From assembly GCA_016191785.1 (NCBI GenBank), contig JACPVJ010000117.1, positions 62,001-126,000 of the forward strand: a stretch of 64,000 bases of DNA. Reading direction: 5' to 3'. Under the pieces are notes generated by a model, which saw only the letters and a list, made by a program, of their open reading frames with translations, was not told the origin of the DNA and ran no database searches. The first letter of the stretch is position 1. Each line of letters begins with the position of its first letter. This document shows positions 42,033-48,875 of the stretch, piece after piece. This stretch comes from Myxococcales bacterium. GTDB lineage: Bacteria; Myxococcota_A; Polyangia; Polyangiales; Polyangiaceae. The position numbers and the translations under genes are program-made.

Positions 42033-43301
42033 ATGACGAACGCGCTGGACGAGACGCAAGAGGTCACTGGACAGAGCACCCGAGGGCCGTGGTTCCTCGA
42101 GCTGGGATCGGCCGAGGGGACGATCCGAGCGCGGCTCGAGCTGGGGCGACCGTTGGTGCTAGGGGCCGGCGTGACCGCGGACGTCCGGGTTTCGGATCCG
42201 ACGGTCAGCGGCCAGCACTGCCGTGTCACTGGCACCCCGCACGGGCTGGTGGTGGACGACCTCGGCTCGAAGAACGGAGTGTTCGTCGGGTCGGCGCGCG
42301 TCCCACGCGCCGTGCTCGGTGGTCGCACCGGCGTGTTCGTGATCGGGCGCACCACGGTCGTGGCGAAGGCCGTGGAGCCCGACGGTGCAAGAGAGGGGGC
42401 CGGCCTTCCCGGGATGGTCGGCTCGTCGGCGGCCATGCTGCACGTCGCCGAGCTCGTGCGACGACACGCGCCGTTGCGCGCGCCCGTGCTGGTGCAGGGG
42501 GAATCCGGAACGGGGAAGGACGTCGTCGCCCAGGCCTTGCACCGACTCAGTGGGCGGCCCGGGGCGTACGTTCCGCTCAACGCCGGTGCGTTCACCGAGT
42601 CGCTGGCGGACGGCGAGCTGTTCGGTCACCGCCGCGGTGCGTTCACCGGCGCCATTGCCACGCGAGCCGGCGCGTTCGAGCAGGCCCAGCGCGGCACGCT
42701 GTTCTTGGACGAGGTTGCGGAGCTGTCGCCCAGCGTTCAGGTCAAGCTTCTGCGCGTCGTCGAGGACGGCGTGGTGCGGCCCGTGGGGGCGACGCAGCCG
42801 ACGGTGGTCGACGTTCGGGTGGTCTCGGCGACCTGGGCCCCGCTCGACGAATGGGTCAGGGAAGGCCGGTTTCGCGCGGATTTGCTCCATCGCCTGAGCA
42901 CGGTGGTGATCCAGATCCCGCCGCTCCGACAGCGCAAGAGCGACATCCCCATGCTCTCGCACGCGCTCTTGGCTCGGTACCTCCCGGAGGTCGGTCCCAA
43001 GCGTCTGACCAGCAGTGCGGTGGCCAAGCTGGTTGCGCACCCCTGGCCGGGAAACGTACGAGAGCTCGGTGCCGTGCTGTACCGCGCCGCGGTCGACGCC
43101 CCGGGCGGTGTCATCGACGCGTGCCACGTCCAACCGCCCAGCGCGCCACCCGGACGGCGGCCGAACGCGCTGTCCGCTGGCGAGGCGCTCGAGCTCTTGC
43201 AACGTCATCGAGGGGTCACGGCTGCCGCGGCGCGGGCCGTGGGCGTGCCGCGCTCGACCTTCCGATCGTGGCTTCGGAAGGACCCAGGCCCGACCGGCTG
43301 A
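42033..43301 (+). CDS. Sigma-54-dependent activator with N-terminal FHA domain
   Basis: Cytosolic transcription activator of 422 residues. The FHA domain at about 20-100 (GRPLVLGAGVTADVRVSDPT, VSGQHCRVTG, DDLGSKNGVFV) binds phosphothreonine. The AAA+ core has Walker A GESGTGKDV, the sigma-54 loop GAFTGA, Walker B TLFLDE, and the arginine-region WPGNVREL. A C-terminal Fis-like HTH ends TAAAARAVGVPRSTFRSWLR. Such FHA-activators in myxobacteria sense kinase signalling instead of response-regulator phosphorylation. ATG 42033 has GGAGACGAG 8 bases upstream. Its stop is one base from the stop of the convergent PEGA-type gene. Targets unknown; it is a natural candidate to regulate the neighbouring genes. 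Confidence 0.93.
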   Translation: MTNALDETQEVTGQSTRGPWFLELGSAEGTIRARLELGRPLVLGAGVTADVRVSDPTVSGQHCRVTGTPHGLVVDDLGSKNGVFVGSARVPRAVLGGRTGVFVIGRTTVVAKAVEPDGAREGAGLPGMVGSSAAMLHVAELVRRHAPLRAPVLVQGESGTGKDVVAQALHRLSGRPGAYVPLNAGAFTESLADGELFGHRRGAFTGAIATRAGAFEQAQRGTLFLDEVAELSPSVQVKLLRVVEDGVVRPVGATQPTVVDVRVVSATWAPLDEWVREGRFRADLLHRLSTVVIQIPPLRQRKSDIPMLSHALLARYLPEVGPKRLTSSAVAKLVAHPWPGNVRELGAVLYRAAVDAPGGVIDACHVQPPSAPPGRRPNALSAGEALELLQRHRGVTAAAARAVGVPRSTFRSWLRKDPGPTG

Positions 43302-43302
43302 G

Positions 43303-44472
43303 CTAGAACTGACCGACCAGCCCGAGGCCGCGCGAGCTTTGATCGACCAGCGGAACGACCGCTGCGCGCAGACCCCCGGAAGGCGCGCGCGGGTCGCGCT
43401 TACCGATGCTGGCTTTGTTCGAGCCGGTGTCGATGAAGTAGTAGGCCACCGTGCCTGCCGCTGCCACCCCGGCGACGACGAAGCTCACGGTCGACCAGGT
43501 CTTCTGGGAGTCGCCGTCTTCGACGCGCGTGTTGTACTTGCTGCACGCGTCCGCGAAGTTCACCGGCGCCGTCTTCGGCGGCGGGCCGCAGGGCCCGGTG
43601 ACGCCTTGCTTCTTGGCCTCGGTCAGGATCTGCTGCCGGATGGAATCGGCGTCGTCGTAGCTCTTGCTCGACGCCAGCGCGAAGCCCGCCCCGCCGGCCA
43701 GGCCCAGGACCGCGACGCCACCGCCCACCCAGGCGAGGGGCGTCTTCTTCGCCCAGGTCAGAAACCCGGGTTTTCCGCTGCCCTGATCGCCCTCGGGGCC
43801 AGCGGGTCCGCCCGGTGGCATTGGCGCTGGCCCGGACGAGGGCGGCGGCGCGCCGGCACCCGGGGCACCGGCGCCCGGAGGCGGAAGCGGAGCGGCCGGC
43901 ATCGTGCCGTCGCCGAAGCCCAAGTCCACCGAGCCGGTCTGCCCAGCGATGGCGGTGACGGTCGAGGCGGCGGTCTTGCCGTCTTTGCGTGCCTCGAGGT
44001 TGTGCGAGCCGGGCTTCAAGTAGACGGGGCCGCCCAGCGGCGAGCGGCCTTCGAGGTTGCCGTCGACGTAGACCTCTGCTCCTTCGACGACGTTCACGCG
44101 GAGCTCGCCCACGCTCGCCTTCGCCGTCGCCAGTCCGCGCTCGGCCTCTTGGCGTTCGGCTGCGCTCGCCTCTTTGTTCTCGCGCATGTACTGGGCGAAG
44201 TGCTTGGCCGCGTCGGCCTCGCGCGCCGAACGCAGCTCGCTCTGCGCGAGATTGAGCAGCACCGCGGGGTGTTTCTTCAGCGCGTAGGCTTGAAGGAACG
44301 CGGCGCGAGCCTTGTCGTACTGCTTGTTGTCGTAGAACTTCACGCCCTCTTGGAAGCGCTCGCGGGCCATCTGGATCGTCGCGTCGTCTTGTGCGCGGGC
44401 GACGTTGGGGCTGGCGAGGGGAACCGAGAGAGCGAGGAGCGCAGCGAAAACGGTGGGGAATCGACGCGTCAT
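43303..44472 (-). CDS. TPR/PEGA-domain membrane protein
   Basis: 389 residues. Signal peptide MTRRFPTVFAALLALSVPLA ending VARAQ. TPR-like region about 30-110 (FQEGVKFYDNKQYDKARAAF, LQAYALKKHPAVLLNLAQSE). PEGA-type segment about 120-190 (LRVNVVEGAEVYVDGNLEGR ... YLKPGSHNLEARKDGK). A Pro/Gly-rich linker follows, then a TM helix (VGGGVAVLGLAGGAGFALAS), a short Cys-containing segment, and another hydrophobic helix near 340 (SFVVAGVAAAGTVAYYF). A family very common in Polyangiales, often beside kinases and sigma-54 activators as here. Function unknown; the PEGA part is probably extracytoplasmic. Confidence 0.78.
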   Translation of the reverse strand: MTRRFPTVFAALLALSVPLASPNVARAQDDATIQMARERFQEGVKFYDNKQYDKARAAFLQAYALKKHPAVLLNLAQSELRSAREADAAKHFAQYMRENKEASAAERQEAERGLATAKASVGELRVNVVEGAEVYVDGNLEGRSPLGGPVYLKPGSHNLEARKDGKTAASTVTAIAGQTGSVDLGFGDGTMPAAPLPPPGAGAPGAGAPPPSSGPAPMPPGGPAGPEGDQGSGKPGFLTWAKKTPLAWVGGGVAVLGLAGGAGFALASSKSYDDADSIRQQILTEAKKQGVTGPCGPPPKTAPVNFADACSKYNTRVEDGDSQKTWSTVSFVVAGVAAAGTVAYYFIDTGSNKASIGKRDPRAPSGGLRAAVVPLVDQSSRGLGLVGQF

Positions 44473-44503
44473 GGAGTCTCGTCAGAGAAGAAAGGCGGCC
44501 GCC

Positions 44504-45619
44504 TCAGAACGGGGTCTCGCGGACTATAGACCCTCCGCCCGGTTTCGGGGCAGCAGGCTTGCCCGCCGTGGGTTTGACGATGGGCTTGGGCGCCGCTGGT
44601 TTCCCGCCCACCGCGGGCTTGGCCTCGGCCACCGGCTTGGCCTCAGGCACCGGCTTGGCCTCGGCGACCGGCTTCGGTGACGGCGGCTCGGTGGCAGCCG
44701 TCGGCTTCGGGGTCTCGGCGGTGGTGGCGGGCTCTGCCGTCTTCGGCGAGGGCGGGGAAGCCGCCTGGGTTGGCGCAGCGGCGGGGACCGAGCTGGTGCG
44801 TTCGGCTGGCTTGGCTTCGTCGGACGAGCCACCGCCCATCACGAGCTTGACGCCGACGAGCACGAGAATGAGCGCCGCGACCCCGAGCACCACGAATACC
44901 ACGCCGCTCCGCTTGACCGGAGTGACGGGCGCGTCGTCGTCGTAGCGCGGCGGGGCGATGGCGGCGCTGCGCTGCGAGCGAGGCTGTTCCGCAACCACCG
45001 CGGGGGCGATGACGGGCGCCGCTGCGACCGGCGCCGCTGCGACCGGCGCTGCCGCGACCGGTGCTGCGGCGACGGCGGGGGATCGCTCGGGTTCGACGGC
45101 TGGGGTCGGCGCGGCGGCCACCGCGGGAGCCGGGGCAGGGGCGGCGATCGCTGCGGCGGGCACAGGGAACGCCGCGGCGGCCTCTTCGTCGACACTGCCG
45201 AGCACCAACGTCTTGCTCGCGCCCGTCGGGCCGCGCGGTGCCGGTTCGGCGGGCGGTGAGCCCGAGATCATCGTTTGCTTGAGATCGCTCTCCGTCGCCG
45301 CGGGAGCGACCGCGTCGGGGGGCGGCGGAGGCTTGGAGGTGCCCGCTGCTTTCACCGGGATGCCGACGATCTTCTGCGTCCGCGCACCGACCGGCGCCGG
45401 CGCCGGCTCCGGAGCGGCCGGCGCGGGCGGTGCCGGGGCTGCGACCGCTGGCTCTGGGGTCGACGCCGCCGTCGCTGCCGCTGCTGCCGGCGGTGGCTCG
45501 GGAGCCGCTGCTGCTGCCCCGGGTTCCGGCTCGTCCGCCTCGGTCTCCCACATCGGCTTGAACTGATTCGCGAGCTCGTCGGCCTCGTCGGCCTCGACGC
45601 CCTGTCCTTGATTCGCCAT
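44504..45619 (-). CDS. Low-complexity single-TM protein with short KT-type motifs
   Basis: 371 residues, no family recognised. The N-terminal 238 residues are presumably cytoplasmic, rich in Ala/Pro/Glu, with tandem APVAA repeats at about 184-202 and three similar short motifs: TQKIVG (81-86), KQTMISG (114-120) and SKTLVLG (135-141). A TM helix lies at about 239-261 (VVFVVLGVAALILVLVGVKL). The periplasmic tail is Pro/Ala/Lys/Glu-rich (KPVAEAKPVPEAKPVAEAKP), like a TonB-type spacer. ATG 45619 is preferred; 45628 is possible. It is divergent from the amidase and 31 bases after the PEGA gene start on the same strand, so the latter is likely co-transcribed. Confidence 0.62.
   Translation of the reverse strand: MANQGQGVEADEADELANQFKPMWETEADEPEPGAAAAAPEPPPAAAAATAASTPEPAVAAPAPPAPAAPEPAPAPVGARTQKIVGIPVKAAGTSKPPPPPDAVAPAATESDLKQTMISGSPPAEPAPRGPTGASKTLVLGSVDEEAAAAFPVPAAAIAAPAPAPAVAAAPTPAVEPERSPAVAAAPVAAAPVAAAPVAAAPVIAPAVVAEQPRSQRSAAIAPPRYDDDAPVTPVKRSGVVFVVLGVAALILVLVGVKLVMGGGSSDEAKPAERTSSVPAAAPTQAASPPSPKTAEPATTAETPKPTAATEPPSPKPVAEAKPVPEAKPVAEAKPAVGGKPAAPKPIVKPTAGKPAAPKPGGGSIVRETPF
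45011..45070 (-). repeat. 15-base tandem repeat in low-complexity gene
   Basis: Four copies of a 15-base unit encoding APVAA on the minus strand, at 45011-45025, 45026-45040, 45041-45055 and 45056-45070, with a few substitutions. In frame. Confidence 0.85.
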
Positions 45620-45659
45620 GGCCGTCATCCTCGAGACGTCAGCAAGGCTAGCACTCGGT

Positions 45660-45668
45660 CCCCCCCCC
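45660..45668. repeat. Nine-C homopolymer between divergent genes
   Basis: A run of nine C lies between the low-complexity protein gene (start 45619) and the amidase gene (start 45765). It may change length by slippage and so alter promoter spacing. Confidence 0.6.
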
Positions 45669-45764
45669 TCGCAATGCGGCGACTCGGCGAATTCCCTGGG
45701 AAATGGCGCGGCCCAAGGCCGCGGGCTTGGCCCACCCCACCTCGTTCGTGGCACCTCTTGGGTC

Positions 45765-47441
45765 ATGGAGACTCGTCGCCCGCCTTGGCTGGGCTCGCTG
45801 CTGCTCACGGCCGTGGCGTGCAGCGGGGGCGCGGCCGCGCCTTCCGCGGTGGTCACAGCGTCTCCGAAGCTCGATGCCCCCCACGGGATCTTGCCGCCTC
45901 GGGCCGACGCGGTCGCCGAGGCGGACGCGCTCGCCGTGCGTGCGAGCAAAGCCAGCGGCGACGAGGCGATGCTGCTCACCCGGCGCGCGGCCGAGCTGCG
46001 TGCACGCCTGTGGCGCATGGAGCACCGTGAGCCCGACGTGCTCGAGGCGCTCGAGCTGTACCGCGGCGTGGAAGGTCAGCCGGGGGGGCTGGCTTGTCTC
46101 GCACAGATCGACCGCGCCGTGCTCGAAGGCGAGCTGCGCGCGTCGCCCGCCGAGACCTACGCGCGGACGTACAAGATCAAATCTCGCGCCGAGACCCCCG
46201 AGTGTCGCGCGAGAGCCGACGCGGTGCTGGCGACGCTGGCCGCGTTTCGCCCGCTGCCCAACGTGCTCGCCGAGATCGATCGGCAGTCCGGGGCGCCGGA
46301 CGGCGGCGCGCCGGACGGCGGACGCTCGGGCCCGGGCGCGGCCCACGTGCGGGTGGACGCGCACGGCCCGGTGGTCGTGCCGGTTGTGGGCGCGAGTCGG
46401 CCCACGGGGCCGGTGCGCATCACCAACATCGAGCGCTATGGCGGCAAAGACGCGGCGCGGGTGGTGGTGTTCGTGACGCACCCGACGGTCTTCGACGTGG
46501 GATTCATCCCTGCCGAGAACGCGGCTCGCGGTCCGCGGCTCTTCGTCGACATCGACGGCGCCGGATACAAGGGCGCGCTCGAGCACAAGGTCGGCGGCCT
46601 GGTCGAGCGCGTACGGATCGGCAAGCGCGACAAGGGGACCCGCGTCGTGCTCGACCTCTCGGCGCCGGTGGTGCGCAAGGTCTTCTACCTGCCCGAGCCC
46701 TTTCGGCTGGTGGTCGACGTCGCCACCGGGTCACTGCCCAGCGCGGCGGAGCCCGCCGCCGGCGGACCTCGCAGCGTGCGCCGAGTGGTCCTCGATCCGG
46801 GGCACGGCGGCCACGACCCGGGAGCGGTGGGCCCGGCCGGCCTGCGCGAGAAAGACGTCACGCTCGACGTCGCGCACCGGGCCGCGCCCATCCTCGCGCG
46901 CGAGCTGGGTGTCTCGACGCTGCTCACTCGCGACTCCGACGACTTCGTCGCGCTCGACGAGCGTGCCGCGCGGGCCAATGCGTTCCAGGCGGATCTGTTC
47001 GTGTCGATCCACTGCAACGCCAGCGAGGACCCGAGCGCGCGCGGGTTCATGACGTTCGTTCTGGACGATGCCAGAGACACGCTGGCCTCGTCGATCGCGG
47101 CGCGCGAGAACGCCGCGTCGGCGGCCGCCGCGGCCGAGCTCGCCAACGCCATGAGCCGAGTCCTCGAGCCCAGCGCCGTGTCGCGATCGGTGCGGCTCGC
47201 CGAGGTCCTGCAGAAGTCCACCTTCGCGTCGCTCTCGACCTCGTACGCCGACGAGCCCGACGGCGGGGTCAAACGCGCGGGGTTCTACGTGCTGGCGGGG
47301 GCTCGGATGCCCGCGGTGCTGTTCGAGACCAGCTTCATCTCGAACCCGGTGGGCGAGTCGCGGCTCAACACCGGCGACTATCGCCAGAAGCTGGCCGACG
47401 CCATCGTGAACGCGGTGCGCGCCTACCGCGAAGGGCGTTGA
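45765..47441 (+). CDS. N-acetylmuramoyl-L-alanine amidase (AMIN + amidase_3), lipoprotein
   Basis: Peptidoglycan amidase that cuts stem peptides from MurNAc, 558 residues. Signal peptide METRRPPWLGSLLLTAVACS has a lipobox, unusual for AmiA/B/C-type enzymes. A helical N-terminal region and an AMIN domain (VRITNIERYGGKDAARVVVF) come next, and the C-terminal amidase_3 domain shows zinc ligands: H in VVLDPGHGGHDPGAVG, E in LREKDVTLDVA, H in VSIHCNASEDPS, and catalytic E in LFETSFISNP. All catalytic residues are present. An insertion between the third and fourth motifs resembles the regulatory helix of AmiB-like enzymes. The 3' end overlaps the convergent NUDIX gene by 19 bases. Confidence 0.93.
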   Translation: METRRPPWLGSLLLTAVACSGGAAAPSAVVTASPKLDAPHGILPPRADAVAEADALAVRASKASGDEAMLLTRRAAELRARLWRMEHREPDVLEALELYRGVEGQPGGLACLAQIDRAVLEGELRASPAETYARTYKIKSRAETPECRARADAVLATLAAFRPLPNVLAEIDRQSGAPDGGAPDGGRSGPGAAHVRVDAHGPVVVPVVGASRPTGPVRITNIERYGGKDAARVVVFVTHPTVFDVGFIPAENAARGPRLFVDIDGAGYKGALEHKVGGLVERVRIGKRDKGTRVVLDLSAPVVRKVFYLPEPFRLVVDVATGSLPSAAEPAAGGPRSVRRVVLDPGHGGHDPGAVGPAGLREKDVTLDVAHRAAPILARELGVSTLLTRDSDDFVALDERAARANAFQADLFVSIHCNASEDPSARGFMTFVLDDARDTLASSIAARENAASAAAAAELANAMSRVLEPSAVSRSVRLAEVLQKSTFASLSTSYADEPDGGVKRAGFYVLAGARMPAVLFETSFISNPVGESRLNTGDYRQKLADAIVNAVRAYREGR

Positions 47442-48313
47442 ACCCGCCGCGGGACGAAGCGACCCTGATCGAACACGAAGCGCGTGGGCGCCAGATCATC
47501 GAGGGGTGCCGTGTCTTCGGGGTAGAGCGGGTCGCCGGGCAGTGCGAGCAGAGCGGACTCGCCGTCCATGGCGAAGAACGGACACACCGGATCGAGGGCC
47601 TGCCGGTGCGCGATGGCTCGGGCCTCGCTCACGTCCGTCGCGACGGTGAGCAGCTCGAGCGTGCGCACCGTCGGGGGAGCGAGGAAGATCTCTCCGGATT
47701 GCCACGCCGCCAGGACCTCGGCGGGCGTCGCCCAGAAGCTATGGGTGGTCTCGTGGTCGTCGTGACGGCCGCTCTGCCCCGGCGGAGCCACCAGCAAATA
47801 GAAGCGGGTGTCGTAGCGACGCTCTTCAGCCGCCGGAGTGATCCAACGCGCCATCGCCTCGAGGGCGCCCGTATCCAGGCAGAGCCCGCGCTCGAGCATC
47901 AAGTCGAGGAACTCGCGGGCGCCGTCGCTGCGCTCGGCGGTGCGGCGCCCCAGATCGGTGCGGAGCGATTCGATCGCGGCGTCGTCGAGGGGCGTGCCCG
48001 TCACGGGCAAGAGGCCGGCCTCTTCGAACAGCTCGCGAAGCGCTGCCACCGCGAACCCTCGAGCAGCGACCGCGTCGTCCGACACCTGCGCCGCGCGCGC
48101 GCCGAGCGGGGTCACGGCGCGCTCCCAGTCGGGGGCGCGGTCAGCGGGCGAGAGCTTGCCGCCGGGAAACACCACCGCGCCGCCCAGGAACCCCGAGGCG
48201 GCGTGGCGCTTCACGCAGAAGACCTCGATGCCCCCCTCGCGCGGCCGGATCACCGCGACCGTGGCGGCGTCCTTGGGAGTCGCGGGTTCCCGGGTCGGGT
48301 CGAGCCGGAGCAT
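47423..48313 (-). CDS. NUDIX hydrolase
   Basis: 296 residues. The Nudix box is split by an insertion: FPGGKLSPADRAP... then AALRELFEEAGLL, a form found in NUDT19-like enzymes that act on CoA or similar diphosphates. The C-terminal part (ARWITPAAEERRYDTRFYLL) also fits that branch, which often has the sequence MARWITP...RFDT.F. Cytosolic. ATG 48313 opens MLRLDPTREP; the frame continues upstream but is Arg-rich and unlikely. Its 3' end overlaps the amidase gene by 19 bases. Divergent from the DksA/TraR-type gene. Confidence 0.85.
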   Translation of the reverse strand: MLRLDPTREPATPKDAATVAVIRPREGGIEVFCVKRHAASGFLGGAVVFPGGKLSPADRAPDWERAVTPLGARAAQVSDDAVAARGFAVAALRELFEEAGLLPVTGTPLDDAAIESLRTDLGRRTAERSDGAREFLDLMLERGLCLDTGALEAMARWITPAAEERRYDTRFYLLVAPPGQSGRHDDHETTHSFWATPAEVLAAWQSGEIFLAPPTVRTLELLTVATDVSEARAIAHRQALDPVCPFFAMDGESALLALPGDPLYPEDTAPLDDLAPTRFVFDQGRFVPRRVQRPSR

Positions 48314-48411
48314 GCGGCAAGCATAGCGAAATGCGCTCAAACCGCCGCTTGCTTCCGGCGATTGACGACGCGGGGTCGGCGCTTTAAGTTCGGTGGCTCT
48401 CGGAGCGCGGA

Positions 48412-48825
48412 ATGGCAAGCAAGGCGAGCGAGAAAGTCACACCCACCAGTAGCGAACCGAAGCTGACGAAGGCTCAGCTCAAGAAGTTCAAGGAGCTGCT
48501 CGACGAAAAGCGGATGGAGATCATCCGCAAAGCGCAGCAGACCTTGGACGAAGAGATGACCCTCGACGCCAACGATTTGCCCGACGAGATGGACCTCGCG
48601 TCCAGCGAGTACCTGCAGTCGTTCACGTTCCGCTTGCGCGGCCGCGAGAAGGTCTTCCTCGACAAGATCCAGAAGGCGCTCGAGAAGCTCGAGTCCGGCA
48701 ACTTCGGGACGTGCGACGACTGCGGCGAGCGCATCTCTGCCAAGCGGCTCGAAGCTCGACCCGAGACCACGCTCTGCATCCGCTGCAAAGAGGATCAAGA
48801 GCGGGTCGAAAAAGACTTCGGCTGA
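48412..48825 (+). CDS. DksA/TraR-family zinc-finger protein
   Basis: 137 residues. An N-terminal coiled coil (about 20-95) with DELPD-like DANDLPDEMDLAS near its tip is followed by a four-Cys zinc finger (C101, C104, C122, C125: CDDCGERI...LCIRC). DksA binds in the secondary channel of RNA polymerase and, with ppGpp, changes promoter activity. Length and layout match the family; the tip carries the acidic pair needed in DksA. Myxobacteria have several copies, so its individual role is uncertain. Confidence 0.93.
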   Translation: MASKASEKVTPTSSEPKLTKAQLKKFKELLDEKRMEIIRKAQQTLDEEMTLDANDLPDEMDLASSEYLQSFTFRLRGREKVFLDKIQKALEKLESGNFGTCDDCGERISAKRLEARPETTLCIRCKEDQERVEKDFG

Positions 48826-48875
48826 GGCGCGGGGGCGCTTCCCGAACCCGGTCGCGGCCTACCGCGCGGCGCGGC

